A stretch of DNA of 64,000 nucleotides from Rhodopseudomonas sp. (GTDB lineage: Bacteria; Pseudomonadota; Alphaproteobacteria; Rhizobiales; Xanthobacteraceae), in assembly GCF_013377015.1 (NCBI RefSeq), contig NZ_JACABA010000001.1, positions 1,321,491 to 1,385,490 on the forward strand, read 5' to 3'. The translations under genes and the position numbers were made by a program. The notes beneath the pieces were generated by a model, which saw only the letters and a program-made list of their open reading frames with translations, made no database searches and had not been told where the DNA came from. How positions within the stretch are numbered: the stretch's first letter is position 1; each line of letters starts with the position of its first letter. Below, one piece after another: positions 26,867 through 35,330 of the stretch.

Positions 26867-28657
26867 AATTCCGATAAGCGACGCCCAAGTTTCCCGAAGC
26901 TTGCTCTTGAACGAGGCAATCCGGGTCGGCGGCGGCGCGTCTTCCTCGTCTTCCGGGAGCCTCAGTCCGACGACATTGACCCGACCGCCGCCGATGCTGC
27001 GCGCGACCAAAACGATGGAATCCAGCGGCACCGTCGCGCCTTCTTTCGGAGCGCGATCGAGGTGGAGATCGAAATAGTCGGCCAATGTCAGCGCCGACTG
27101 CGCCGGGTCGATCGAAACGCCGTAGATGGCGGCGATGTCACCCAGCGTGATTTCCCCGGAGACCACGAAGTCGCCAAGCAGATGCGGATCCGGTGCCGAA
27201 CTCGGCGGCATGTCGACAAAGAATCGATCCAGCGCTTCGGCCTTTTCGGGCGGCGCCAGCAAATAGACGTAGTCGCCAGCGGCGACCGGTTCGGCCTCGG
27301 CGGGCGACAGGATCCGTTCGTCGCGGATCACCAGCGTCGGTTTCGACCAGGAGGGCAGCAGGCCGCGGCGCAGATACAGACTCTTCGGACGGACCGCATA
27401 GCCGACGAGTTGCTGTTCGAGCTGACCCGGCAGGTCGAGCTCGACGCGGCGCGGGCCACGGTCGGAGCGCGGCAACGCCACGTGCAGGCGCCGCGCCGCG
27501 GCGGCCAGCGTCCAACCCTGCAGCAGCAGCGAGGTGATGACGACGACGAAGGCGACGTCAAAATACAGATAGGCTTTCGACAGTCCCACCAGCATCGGGA
27601 TCGACGCCAGGAAGATCGCGACCGCGCCGCGCAGCCCGACCCAGGCGATGAACAGCCGCTCGCGCCAGTTGAACCGGAACGGCGCCAGGCAAAGAAACAC
27701 CGCCACCGGTCTCGCCACCAACATCAGCACCAGCGCGACCAGCAGCGCCGGCCCCATACTGTCGAACAGCCGCTGCGGCGAGACCAGCAATCCGAGCAGC
27801 ACGAACATCACGATCTGCGCCAGCCAGGTCGCGGCATCGAGAAACGCCACCACCGAATTATGCGCGCGGGTCGGCCGGTTGCCGATAATGATGCCGGCAA
27901 GATAGACCGCGAGGAACCCCGACCCGTGCGAAATCTGCGCGGTGCCGAAGATCACCAGCGCCGCAGTGGCGACGAACGGCGCGTGCAGGCCTTGCGGCAG
28001 CGCGACGCGATTGAGTGCCAGAACCACCAGCCGGCCGCCGACGAAACCGATGATGGCGCCGAGAATGGCCTGGCGAAGGAATTCGAGGCCGACATGCAGG
28101 GCCGAGCTCTCGCCGATCGAAATCAGCTCGACCAGCATCAAGGTCAGGAATACCGCGAACGGATCGTTGGTGCCGGATTCAACTTCAAGGGTGGCGCCGA
28201 CGCGCGGCCGCAGCCGCAGCCCCTGGGCATGCACCAGCAGAAACACCGCGGCGGCGTCGGTGGAGGCGACCACGGCGCCCGCCAGCAGCGCTTCGGTCCA
28301 GTTCAGGTCGAGCGCATATTTGGCCACCGGCGCAGTGATCAGCGCAGTCAGCAAGACGCCGAGGGTGGCGAGCACGATCGACGGCGCCAGCACCGTGCGG
28401 ATGGTTTGAAATCGTGTCCTCAGCCCGCCGTCGAACAGGATCAGCGCCAGCGCCACCGAGCCGACCAGATAGGTGGTTCCGACATCGTTGAATTGCAGGC
28501 CGCCGGGGCCGGAGTCGCCGGCAATCATGCCGACCACGAGGAACACCAGCAGCAGCGGCGCACCGAAGCGCAACGCCAGCAGGCTCGACATGATTCCTGC
28601 CATCACCAGGCTCGCGCCGAGAAGAATGGCTATGCTGACCGAATCGAGTGACCCCAT
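26864..28657 (-). CDS. Potassium/proton antiporter, CvrA/NhaP2 type
   Basis: A 597-residue CPA1-type antiporter. About 12-13 hydrophobic helices fill residues 5-390. The ion-binding region reads VVASTDAAAVFLLV and TLEVESGTNDPFAVFLTLML (ND motif). The cytoplasmic tail has a TrkA_C-like domain (about 415-490, ending VAAGDYVYLLAP) and a CorC/HlyC-like domain (about 505-580, GDFVVSGEITLGDIAAIYGV). This domain set is that of NhaP2/CvrA, which exchanges K+ (sometimes Na+) for protons under osmotic or alkaline stress. It is divergent from a MscS channel gene, giving an osmoadaptation pair. Confidence 0.9.
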   Translation of the reverse strand: MGSLDSVSIAILLGASLVMAGIMSSLLALRFGAPLLLVFLVVGMIAGDSGPGGLQFNDVGTTYLVGSVALALILFDGGLRTRFQTIRTVLAPSIVLATLGVLLTALITAPVAKYALDLNWTEALLAGAVVASTDAAAVFLLVHAQGLRLRPRVGATLEVESGTNDPFAVFLTLMLVELISIGESSALHVGLEFLRQAILGAIIGFVGGRLVVLALNRVALPQGLHAPFVATAALVIFGTAQISHGSGFLAVYLAGIIIGNRPTRAHNSVVAFLDAATWLAQIVMFVLLGLLVSPQRLFDSMGPALLVALVLMLVARPVAVFLCLAPFRFNWRERLFIAWVGLRGAVAIFLASIPMLVGLSKAYLYFDVAFVVVITSLLLQGWTLAAAARRLHVALPRSDRGPRRVELDLPGQLEQQLVGYAVRPKSLYLRRGLLPSWSKPTLVIRDERILSPAEAEPVAAGDYVYLLAPPEKAEALDRFFVDMPPSSAPDPHLLGDFVVSGEITLGDIAAIYGVSIDPAQSALTLADYFDLHLDRAPKEGATVPLDSIVLVARSIGGGRVNVVGLRLPEDEEDAPPPTRIASFKSKLRETWASLIGI

Positions 28658-28865
28658 TGGTGTTTCGCAATCGCCTGAATAGCCGCTGTCGCATCCTTAT
28701 CGTCGCCACAGTTCGACGCCAACCCCATTCGCACCCAGGCGCGCTCCTGCTTCCTTGATAAGTCGCCACGCGCAGATGTTCTAACGATGGCGGATGGGTA
28801 AGGAAATCTGGCCGAACTCGGAATTGGCGGGTATTGAGAAGCGGCCAACTGCCCGAGGTGAGTCT

Positions 28866-30185
28866 TTGACCACAGTCGACTTCAACCAATTCTACGAAAT
28901 GCTGCAGGCCGCGGCCCGTTCGGTCGGCGCGGAAATCACCTCGCCCTGGTTCTATCTACAGCTCGGCATCATTCTCGTCGGCGGCGGCGTCGGCCTCGCC
29001 GGCGGAGCCGCGATCCGCTCGCGGCTCGACATGACGTCGCTCGGCATGGGCTGGCCGGCGCCGCTGCGGCTGTTCCTGCGGATTCTGGTCGACAGCGCGT
29101 GGACCGCGATCTTTGCCCTGGTGATCAGCCTGACCCGGGTCGGCATGCTGCAATCGACCTGGCCGAGCCGCAGCTACCTGCTCGCGGTGTCGGCCAAGCT
29201 GGCATTGGCCTGGCTGGTGATCCGGCTGGTGACCAGCATTCTGCGCAATGAGTTCATCGTCCGGCTGATTTCGCTGTCGGCGTGGTGCGTCGCCGCGCTG
29301 AGCATCATCGGCCAGCTCGATTCGACGCTGGAAGCGCTGGACGCGGTCTCGATCGAGGTCGGTGGATTGCGGCTTTCGCCGCTATTGGTGCTCAAGCTCG
29401 GCGTCTTGCTGGCGTTCGCGCTGTGGCTCGCCAACATCGCCAGCAACTTCCTGGAAGGGCGAATCAACCAGTCACGTGACCTGACGCCGTCGATCCAGGT
29501 GCTGCTGATCAAGCTGATGCGGCTCGGCCTGATGGTGTTCGCGATCGCGGTGGTGATGAGCGCCGTCGGCATCAATTTGTCGGCGCTGGCGATCTTTTCC
29601 GGTGCGGTCGGCGTCGGCATCGGTTTCGGGCTGCAGAAGATCTTCGCCAATTTCATCAGCGGGGTCATCCTGCTGGCCGACAAATCGGTGAAGCCCGGCG
29701 ACCTCGTCACCATCGGCGACAGTTCCGGCCGGATCAGCGCGATGAACACCCGCTACATTTCGGTCGCCGCCGGCGACGGCCGCGAGTTCCTGATTCCGAA
29801 CGAGGATCTGATCACCCAGAAGGTGGTGAACTGGACCTACACCGACAAGAACACGCTGGTGAAAGTGATCTTCGGCACCAATTATGACGCCGACCCGCGA
29901 CTGGTCTGCAAACTGGCGGTGACGATTGCAGCAGAATCGCCGCGGGCCACCAAATCCAAGGTGCCGAGCTGTCTGCTGACGGAATTCACCGAGGCCGGGA
30001 TGAAGTTCTCGCTGACGTTCTGGATTCCCGATCCGGACGGCATGGACAATGTGAAGAGCGACGTGATGCTGGCGCTGTGGGACGCCTTCAAGCGGGAGGG
30101 TATCCGGGTCCCCTATCCGGTGCGGGAAATCCGTATCCGAGGCGGCGCATTGCCGGTCGAAACCGTCGTCGAAGTGCAGAATTGA
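28866..30185 (+). CDS. Mechanosensitive ion channel, MscS family
   Basis: I choose TTG 28866, preceded by GAGGTGAG, giving 439 residues; an ATG at 28794 would add 24 non-hydrophobic residues. There are several N-terminal membrane helices. The pore-lining helix is GAVGVGIGFGLQKIFANFISG with its Gly/Ala packing pattern. The MscS beta domain follows: LLADKSVKPGDLVTIGDSSGRISAMNTRYISV, FLIPNEDLITQKVVNWTY, and the C-terminal alpha/beta domain with VPYPVREIRIRG. It releases solutes on hypo-osmotic shock. The divergent K+/H+ antiporter suggests a joint osmotic role. Confidence 0.9.
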   Translation: MTTVDFNQFYEMLQAAARSVGAEITSPWFYLQLGIILVGGGVGLAGGAAIRSRLDMTSLGMGWPAPLRLFLRILVDSAWTAIFALVISLTRVGMLQSTWPSRSYLLAVSAKLALAWLVIRLVTSILRNEFIVRLISLSAWCVAALSIIGQLDSTLEALDAVSIEVGGLRLSPLLVLKLGVLLAFALWLANIASNFLEGRINQSRDLTPSIQVLLIKLMRLGLMVFAIAVVMSAVGINLSALAIFSGAVGVGIGFGLQKIFANFISGVILLADKSVKPGDLVTIGDSSGRISAMNTRYISVAAGDGREFLIPNEDLITQKVVNWTYTDKNTLVKVIFGTNYDADPRLVCKLAVTIAAESPRATKSKVPSCLLTEFTEAGMKFSLTFWIPDPDGMDNVKSDVMLALWDAFKREGIRVPYPVREIRIRGGALPVETVVEVQN

Positions 30186-30295
30186 TCGATTCTCGCCGGC
30201 TTGGCGCAGTGTCGGGCGCTTTGGCTTGCAGGAACCGCTGCGATCACTAAATTGGGGGCTCAGATCATCCCTTTCCGCCGAAGCAGACCCACCCG

Positions 30296-31120
30296 ATGAG
30301 CTACGTCGAAGCCTCCGAGACCTCCCAGCGCAAGACCGGACAGATCAAACTGCACGGGCCGTCCGGATTTGCCGGCATGCGCAAAGCCGGGCAATTGGTG
30401 GCGCGCTGCCTCGACGAGCTGGTCGACATCGTCAAGCCGGGGGTGCCGACCTCGAAAATCGACGATTTCGTCCGCGAATTCGCCTTCAGCCACGGCGCCT
30501 ACCCCGCCACATTGATGTATCGCGGCTACCGCTATTCGACCTGCACCTCGATCAACCATGTGGTCTGCCACGGCATGCCGGGCGACCGCCCGCTGAAGGA
30601 AGGCGACATCGTCAATGTCGACGTCACCTTCATCGTCGACGGCTGGTACGGCGATTCCAGCCGGATGTATGCGATCGGCCCGATCGCGCGGAAATCAGAA
30701 CGGCTGATCGACGTCACCTATGAGTCGCTGATGCGCGGCATCGCCGCGGTCAAGCCCGGCGCCACCACCGGCGACATCGGCCACGCCATCCAAAGCTTCG
30801 TCGAACCGCAGCAGATGAGCGTAGTGCGCGATTTCTGCGGCCATGGGCTGGGCCGCATGTTCCACGACGAGCCCAACATCATCCACATCGGCAGCCCCGG
30901 CCAGGGCGTGGTGCTGAAGCCGGGGATGTTCTTCACCATCGAGCCGATGATCAATCTCGGCAAACCTTATGTGAAGATTCTCTCCGACGGCTGGACCGCT
31001 GTAACGCGGGACCGCTCGCTGTCGGCGCAGTTCGAACATTCGGTCGGCGTCACCCCGACCGGCGTGGAGATCTTTACACTGTCACCGAAGAACCTCGACA
31101 AGCCGCCGATCTCCGGCTGA
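30296..31120 (+). CDS. map: Type I methionine aminopeptidase
   Basis: A 274-residue pita-bread-fold enzyme. It starts with MRKAGQLVARCLDEL; the five metal ligands appear in order: Asp in VNVDVTFIVDGWYGDSSRMY (two Asp), His in CGHGLGRMFHDEPNI, Glu in FFTIEPMINLG, and Glu in QFEHSVGVTPTGVEI. SINHVVCHGMP holds the His that binds substrate. It removes N-terminal Met from nascent proteins. Its stop is one base from the stop of a convergent, broken hydrolase gene. In related genomes map is often followed by radC; here radC lies 2.5 kb downstream on the same strand with ku, DUF2087 and the remnant between. Confidence 0.95.
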   Translation: MSYVEASETSQRKTGQIKLHGPSGFAGMRKAGQLVARCLDELVDIVKPGVPTSKIDDFVREFAFSHGAYPATLMYRGYRYSTCTSINHVVCHGMPGDRPLKEGDIVNVDVTFIVDGWYGDSSRMYAIGPIARKSERLIDVTYESLMRGIAAVKPGATTGDIGHAIQSFVEPQQMSVVRDFCGHGLGRMFHDEPNIIHIGSPGQGVVLKPGMFFTIEPMINLGKPYVKILSDGWTAVTRDRSLSAQFEHSVGVTPTGVEIFTLSPKNLDKPPISG

Positions 31121-31121
31121 T

Positions 31122-31407
31122 TCAGGCCGAGGCCGGTAGCCGCAGTCCGCTCTGCGCGGCGTTTACGACGCGCACCGCATGCGCGAACGGAACCGGCCCG
31201 GTCGGCATCGCTATGAACAATCAGGATCGGTGACCGCACCCGCTCCACTGCCAACGTCGGCATGCTGCTGAACTGTGCGATGTCGTTCAGCGTTCCGGGC
31301 AGCCGTTGCGCCAGCCGGCTCAGCGCGCTGGATTGCGGTCGGCACGCCAGCGCGGCAGTGTCCGTCGGCCGCGCGCGACCGCTACCTCCGACAATCGAAG
31401 ATGGCAT
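31122..31407 (-). pseudogene. Alpha/beta-hydrolase C-terminal remnant with frameshift
   Basis: Reading leftward from 31407, the frame gives LPGTLNDIAQFSSMPTLAVE then RVRSPILIVHSDAD, the strand and Asp loop of an alpha/beta hydrolase. After that Asp the family sequence continues only in the next frame, after one extra C: GPVPFAHAVRVVNAAQSGLR, ending at TGA 31124-31122. PFAHA contains the catalytic His region. Upstream of 31407 a TAG stops the frame and the nucleophile-elbow part of the enzyme is absent. It is therefore a decayed fragment missing its N-terminal two thirds and carrying a +1 frameshift. Confidence 0.78.
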
Positions 31408-31452
31408 CTCAATCTACTGACCCTGGGTCAGCAATCTGAAATGGACGTTCGG

Positions 31453-31998
31453 TCAGCTGGCCTGGCGAAGACTCAGGTGCTGGATCAGCATGATCGCCTC
31501 CTGTGGAGGACGCCGCTCGATCCGGCGGTAGTCGCTGCCATCCGCGCTGCGCGACACCAGTTGGTTGTCGAACAACTCGCGGCGCAGCAAGGCGTGGTCG
31601 CCGAACAGGTGATTGGCCCGCAACAGCTCACTGATCTGCGATTCCGCCATGCTGCGTCCAGACGGCAGCCGCGACCACAGCGCCCACAGGCAGAGCGCCT
31701 GATGGTTTGCCTTCGAGGGCCAGCGAACCAGCAGACCGGCCGCGTCGAAATGCCGGGCGACGCGCTCGACCCGGAGATGGTCGACCGGATCGTGGACCGG
31801 CGGCTCCCGTTCAAGCCGCGCCTCGGCCTGGTGCTGGGCGCGGAAATGTTGGAAGTTCTGATAGCCGGCGGAGCGGGTCAGAATATTCAGCAGTTGCAAA
31901 TGGCCGGGCTTGCTGTCGCAGGCCTCAAGCTCGCGGTGCAACGACCGCGCCAAAGCGGATACATCCTTGGCGGCGAACGGAAAAACGGTTCTGGACAT
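31453..31998 (-). CDS. DUF2087 domain protein, possible transcription regulator
   Basis: ATG 31998 follows GAGG. The 181-residue protein has an N-terminal helical segment (MSRTVFPFAAKDVSALARSL...HLQLLNILTRSAGYQNFQHF) of the type seen in glyoxalase-superfamily leaders, then the DUF2087 domain. That domain reads RHFDAAGLLVRWPSKANHQALCLWALWSRLPSGRSMAESQISELLRA, followed by DHALLRRELFDNQLVSRSADGSDYRRI. The C-terminal module resembles a winged helix and occurs in some ArsR- and GntR-like regulators, so a DNA-binding role is plausible but unproven. It stands next to the hydrolase remnant. Confidence 0.75.
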   Translation of the reverse strand: MSRTVFPFAAKDVSALARSLHRELEACDSKPGHLQLLNILTRSAGYQNFQHFRAQHQAEARLEREPPVHDPVDHLRVERVARHFDAAGLLVRWPSKANHQALCLWALWSRLPSGRSMAESQISELLRANHLFGDHALLRRELFDNQLVSRSADGSDYRRIERRPPQEAIMLIQHLSLRQAS

Positions 31999-32201
31999 CA
32001 CTTGATCCTCGACAGTGCCGATGCAAATCGATTGTCGATGGTCGCTGACTTACGACGCGGCACGGGACAAGTGTCTGTCGAACCAAATGGCAGGTTTAGC
32101 ATCCCTCGCGGGACAGCGACGCCTCGGTGAACTGCCGACCGGCACTGTTCCTACAACGCTGCAGACCGGCTTTCAAGAGCCGGAATGCGCCGAAACCAAT
32201 A

Positions 32202-33176
32202 CTACCCGGCCTTGCGGGCCTTCGCGGCATTCCGCGCCGGCTTCCCGGCGGCTGCGGCTCTTGCGGCCTTGCTGCCGCTGATCGAGAGCAGCATTTCCTT
32301 CTGCCCGGCCGCGGCCTTGCGCGGCTTCTTGCCCTTCTTGGTCGCAGCCGGCTTGGCAACCGCGGCGGGCTTGGCGGACCCGGCTTTGGCCGCTTTGCCG
32401 CCGCCACCGGGCAGACTGCGCTTCAGCGCATCCATCAGATCGACGACATTGTCGCCGCGCGGGCGCGGCGTCGCGGCGATCCGCTCACCGTTGCGCTTGC
32501 GATTGATCAGTTCGGTCAGTGCGGCCTCGTAGTGATCCTCGAATTTCTCGGGCGCGAAATGCCCGGATTTCTGCTCGACGATATGTTTGGCCAGATCGAG
32601 CATATCCTTGGTGATCTTGACGTCCTTGATGTCGTCAAAATAGTCCGCGGCATCGCGCACCTCATACGGATAGCGCAGCAGATTGCCTATTAGCCCGTTG
32701 TCGCGCGCTTCCAGCGCGACGACATGCTCGCGATTGGTCAGCACCACCCGCGCCAGCGCCACCTTGTCCATCGAGCGAATGGTCTCGCGGATCACCGCAT
32801 AGGCGTCGTGACCGACCTTGCCATCGGGCACGATGAAATACGGCCTGATCAGATACAGATCGTCGATCTCGGATCTCGGCACGAACTGGTCGATATCGAT
32901 GGTGTGGGTCGATTCCAGCGCGATGGTATCAAGTTCGTCCTTGGATACTTCGATATAGGTGTCGGTATCGACCTTGTAGCCCTTGATGATATCGTCGGTT
33001 TCGACCTCCTCGCCGGTCTCGGCATCGACCCTGAGGTACTTGATCCGGTGACCGGTCTTGCGGTTGATCTGGTTGAAGGTGATCTTCTCGGAATCCGAGG
33101 TGGCCGGATACAGCGCCACCGGGCAAGTGACGAGCGAAAGGCGCAAGAAACCCTTCCAATTGGCGCGGGGGGCCAT
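32202..33176 (-). CDS. ku: Ku protein (non-homologous end joining)
   Basis: ATG 33176 is preceded by GGAG six bases away, giving 324 residues that begin MAPRANWKGFLRLSLVTCPV, the standard bacterial Ku start. The Ku core spans about 8-260 (IKGYKVDTDTYIEVSKDELD, YYLIRPYFI-like DDLYLIRPYFIVP, LARVVLTNREHVVALEARDNGL). Residues from about 258 on form a Lys/Ala/Pro-rich tail, which in bacterial Ku helps DNA sliding and recruitment of LigD. Ku homodimers bind double-strand breaks. No ligD is in the window. The gene lies convergent to none and divergent from a small conserved gene and radC. Confidence 0.94.
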   Translation of the reverse strand: MAPRANWKGFLRLSLVTCPVALYPATSDSEKITFNQINRKTGHRIKYLRVDAETGEEVETDDIIKGYKVDTDTYIEVSKDELDTIALESTHTIDIDQFVPRSEIDDLYLIRPYFIVPDGKVGHDAYAVIRETIRSMDKVALARVVLTNREHVVALEARDNGLIGNLLRYPYEVRDAADYFDDIKDVKITKDMLDLAKHIVEQKSGHFAPEKFEDHYEAALTELINRKRNGERIAATPRPRGDNVVDLMDALKRSLPGGGGKAAKAGSAKPAAVAKPAATKKGKKPRKAAAGQKEMLLSISGSKAARAAAAGKPARNAAKARKAG

Positions 33177-33283
33177 GACATACTCCACGACAGGAACTCA
33201 AGAACTGGAACTCAAGCCGAAGCCCTCGGATTCGTTCCCGGGCGGCCATATATTACCGACGCCAGCGTATCGGAGTTTCCAAA

Positions 33284-33526
33284 ATGGTCAATCGCCCGCG
33301 CGACTTAGCCGATCGGATGGCGGACCGAATGGCGAAACGGCGCAGGCCGGCCGACGGCTTCCTGCGCGAGACCTTCACGCTGCCGCGCGCCGCGGCCCGC
33401 GCCAAGGCCCGGCAATTTCTCGAGAGCTATCCCAAGGCCGCCTATATGAGCGGCGTCGAGAGCTGGCGCGAACTGCCCGGCGACCGCATCGAATTCACCA
33501 TGCGCCGGCTGCCGACTGCCGATTGA
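33284..33526 (+). CDS. Small conserved hypothetical protein upstream of radC
   Basis: An 80-residue basic protein with a GGAG-type ribosome site before ATG 33284. The N-terminal third is very Arg-rich (RPRDLADRMADRMAKRRRP). The rest reads ARAKARQFLESYPKAAYMSGVESWRELPGDRIEFTMRRLPTAD, with a clear amphipathic helix followed by two strands. From memory, similar small proteins occur in Bradyrhizobium-type genomes; I know no function. It sits 85 bases before radC on the same strand and divergent from ku, so a link with DNA repair is possible but only by position. Confidence 0.65.
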   Translation: MVNRPRDLADRMADRMAKRRRPADGFLRETFTLPRAAARAKARQFLESYPKAAYMSGVESWRELPGDRIEFTMRRLPTAD

Positions 33527-33611
33527 GCCGCGCGTCGCGCTCCCAAATCCCGGTTGCAAATGCCGCCGGGCGCGGCATGGTTGAAGCTTCCATCAACGGC
33601 GTGTTGCAGTG

Positions 33612-34331
33612 ATGTCCGCAAAGACCGACGAACCTGCCAGCCAGCCAGGATTTGCCGACGCGCCGCATTATCATGGCCATCGCGAACGGCTGCGGGAGCG
33701 GTTTCGCGATGTCGGCGCCGACGCGCTCAGCGACTACGAACTGTTGGAAATGGTGCTGTTTCGCGCGCTTCCGCGCCGCGACGTCAAGCCGTTGGCGAAG
33801 ACCCTGATCGGCAAGTTCGGCTCGTTCGCCGAAGTGGTTCACGCCTCCGACGCGCGGCTGCGGGAAGTCTCGGGGCTCGGCGAGGCGGCGATCACCGAGC
33901 TCAAGCTGATCGCGGCCGCCGCAGGCCGCGTCGCCAAGGGCCAGGTCAAGAGCCGCACCATGCTGTCGTCATGGGCCGCGGTGATCGACTATTGCCGCAC
34001 CACCATGGCGTTTGCCGACAAGGAGCAGTTCCGCATCCTGTTCCTCGACAAGCGCAACCAACTGATCGCCGACGAATTGCAGCAGGTCGGCACCGTCGAC
34101 CACACCCCGGTCTATCCGCGCGAGATCGTCAAGCGCGCGCTGGAATTGTCGGCGACCGCGGTGATCATGGTGCACAACCACCCCTCCGGTGACCCGACGC
34201 CGTCGCAGGCCGATATCCAGATGACCAAATCGATCATCGACATCGCCGGCCCGCTCGGCATCTCGGTGCACGACCACATCATTGTCGGCAAGAACGGCCA
34301 TGCCAGCCTGAAGGGAATGAAGCTGATTTGA
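33612..34331 (+). CDS. radC: RadC family JAB/MPN-domain protein
   Basis: ATG 33612 (a GTG precedes it directly) gives 239 residues. The N-terminal helix-hairpin-helix part ([45 protein letters not shown], then [14 protein letters not shown]) is followed by the MPN/JAMM metalloprotease-like domain. That domain has [18 protein letters not shown], a Glu-containing strand, [14 protein letters not shown] with the two His and Asp metal ligands, and [16 protein letters not shown]. RadC proteins were named for a repair phenotype that was later withdrawn; their true function is unsettled, with links to competence and mobile DNA. Confidence 0.92.
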   Translation: MSAKTDEPASQPGFADAPHYHGHRERLRERFRDVGADALSDYELLEMVLFRALPRRDVKPLAKTLIGKFGSFAEVVHASDARLREVSGLGEAAITELKLIAAAAGRVAKGQVKSRTMLSSWAAVIDYCRTTMAFADKEQFRILFLDKRNQLIADELQQVGTVDHTPVYPREIVKRALELSATAVIMVHNHPSGDPTPSQADIQMTKSIIDIAGPLGISVHDHIIVGKNGHASLKGMKLI

Positions 34332-34352
34332 GCAACGGAACGATGCGGCGAT

Positions 34353-34391
34353 CCTCATGGTGAGGAGGCGCTTCTTCAGCGCCGTCTCGAA
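34353..34391. repeat. Half copy of the CCTCAT/GTCTCGAA repeat
   Basis: CCTCATGGTGAGGAGGCGC, loop TTCTTCA, then GCGCCGTCTCGAA matches the reverse of the second hairpin at 2517-2555. GGCGC/GCGCC forms the inner stem. It follows radC closely. The right arm decays into AGTCGTGCGGCACCTCC just where the next element begins. Confidence 0.7.
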
Positions 34392-34407
34392 GTCGTGCGG
34401 CACCTCC

Positions 34408-34601
34408 GAGTCTGACTGAAAGAGAAGCCCATAGAATCCAGGTCGATTTCGTCATTGCTAGCCGAGGCCGGCGCGAAGCGCCGTCCGAGAGCGAAGCAAT
34501 CCAGAGGCGCCAAGCAGAGACTGGATTGCTTCGTCGCAAGAGCTCCTCGCAATGACGAACTTGAAGGCCTGATTTTATTGATCTGTTTTTGAGTCAGACT
34601 C
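34408..34601. mobile_element. MITE-like element with 10-bp terminal inverted repeats
   Basis: GAGTCTGACT (34408-34417) and AGTCAGACTC (34592-34601) are perfect inverted ends; similarity continues inward (GAAAGAG versus CAAAAAC). Inside lies a long imperfect palindrome: CGTCATTGC (34450-34458) pairs with GCAATGACG (34549-34557), and CGAAGCAATCCAG (34492-34504) with CTGGATTGCTTCG (34521-34533). There is no coding capacity. The inner palindrome is a repeat type I recall as abundant in this bacterial group. No clear target duplication is visible. Confidence 0.6.
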
Positions 34602-34632
34602 CCAGGAAGAGGAACCGCGGCTCATTGCAGAA

Positions 34633-35328
34633 CTACTGCCGCACCAAAATCAGCGGATCAACGCTGTCGGGCACCTTGCGCCATTGCGCGTTGTCGTCGG
34701 CCTCGAAGCGCCAGATTTCGCCGGACGCCGACATCAGCAGCAATTCGCCGCGCTCCAGCCGCCACATCTTCGGCGCGAAGCTGGTGACGACCTGGTCGCA
34801 GCGCGGCTTCAGAAACACCTCGAAATTGTCCGGCGTCGCTTCGTTGTTGGTCAGCGTCAGGCCGCACAGCGTCCGGCCACTGCGCAGCACCATCGACCAG
34901 TCGCCTATCATCTGATCCATCGACTTCGCCAGCGAGCGGGCAGCTGCGAGGTTCTGCAGGATGTAGATGCCCTCATTGGTACGCAGGCCCTCGAAGATGC
35001 CGCTTTCGACTTCGGTGAAGTCGATCACCGATTGTCCGGCGGCGTCCTGCAGTCGCACGATATCCAGACCCTTGACGCTCCAGCCGGCGATGTCCTTGGT
35101 GAACGGCAGCGCGGCGGCGCAGCCGGGCTCCAGCTCGAGCTTCAGGCCCTGCGGCGTAGCGTCGGGCTTCAGCGTCACCACGCAGGTCTTGCTGCGCTCG
35201 GTGGTCGACAGCTCCCACTGCCCGATCATGTCCTTCTTCAGATTGCCGGCATCCTGCGCCCGCGCCGGCGTGACCAGCACGAGCAACGCCGCAACCGTTG
35301 CGACCGCGGCATCGGACCAGCGACGCAT
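34633..35328 (-). CDS. Secreted protein with two AprI/Inh-like domains
   Basis: A 231-residue protein with a signal peptide (VATVAALLVLVTPARA, cleavage near 24). It contains two copies of an Inh-type beta-barrel: residues 34-124 (MIGQWEL...Cys49...Cys70...IYIL) and 140-229 (MIGDWSM...Cys155...Cys177...LILV). Each repeat starts with IGxW and has one Cys pair, the disulfide of AprI/Inh metalloprotease inhibitors. No partner protease is near. Its ATG lies two bases after the stop of the 2-hydroxyacid dehydrogenase gene, so it is probably the last gene of the ABC-transporter operon. Binding of a periplasmic protease or ligand is an inference. Confidence 0.78.
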   Translation of the reverse strand: MRRWSDAAVATVAALLVLVTPARAQDAGNLKKDMIGQWELSTTERSKTCVVTLKPDATPQGLKLELEPGCAAALPFTKDIAGWSVKGLDIVRLQDAAGQSVIDFTEVESGIFEGLRTNEGIYILQNLAAARSLAKSMDQMIGDWSMVLRSGRTLCGLTLTNNEATPDNFEVFLKPRCDQVVTSFAPKMWRLERGELLLMSASGEIWRFEADDNAQWRKVPDSVDPLILVRQ

Positions 35329-35330
35329 GG

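Noticed and set aside
27062..28651. A 529-codon frame opposite the K+/H+ antiporter
   Set aside because: Extremely Gln/Arg/His-rich with no domain. The minus strand encodes a complete antiporter with tail domains.
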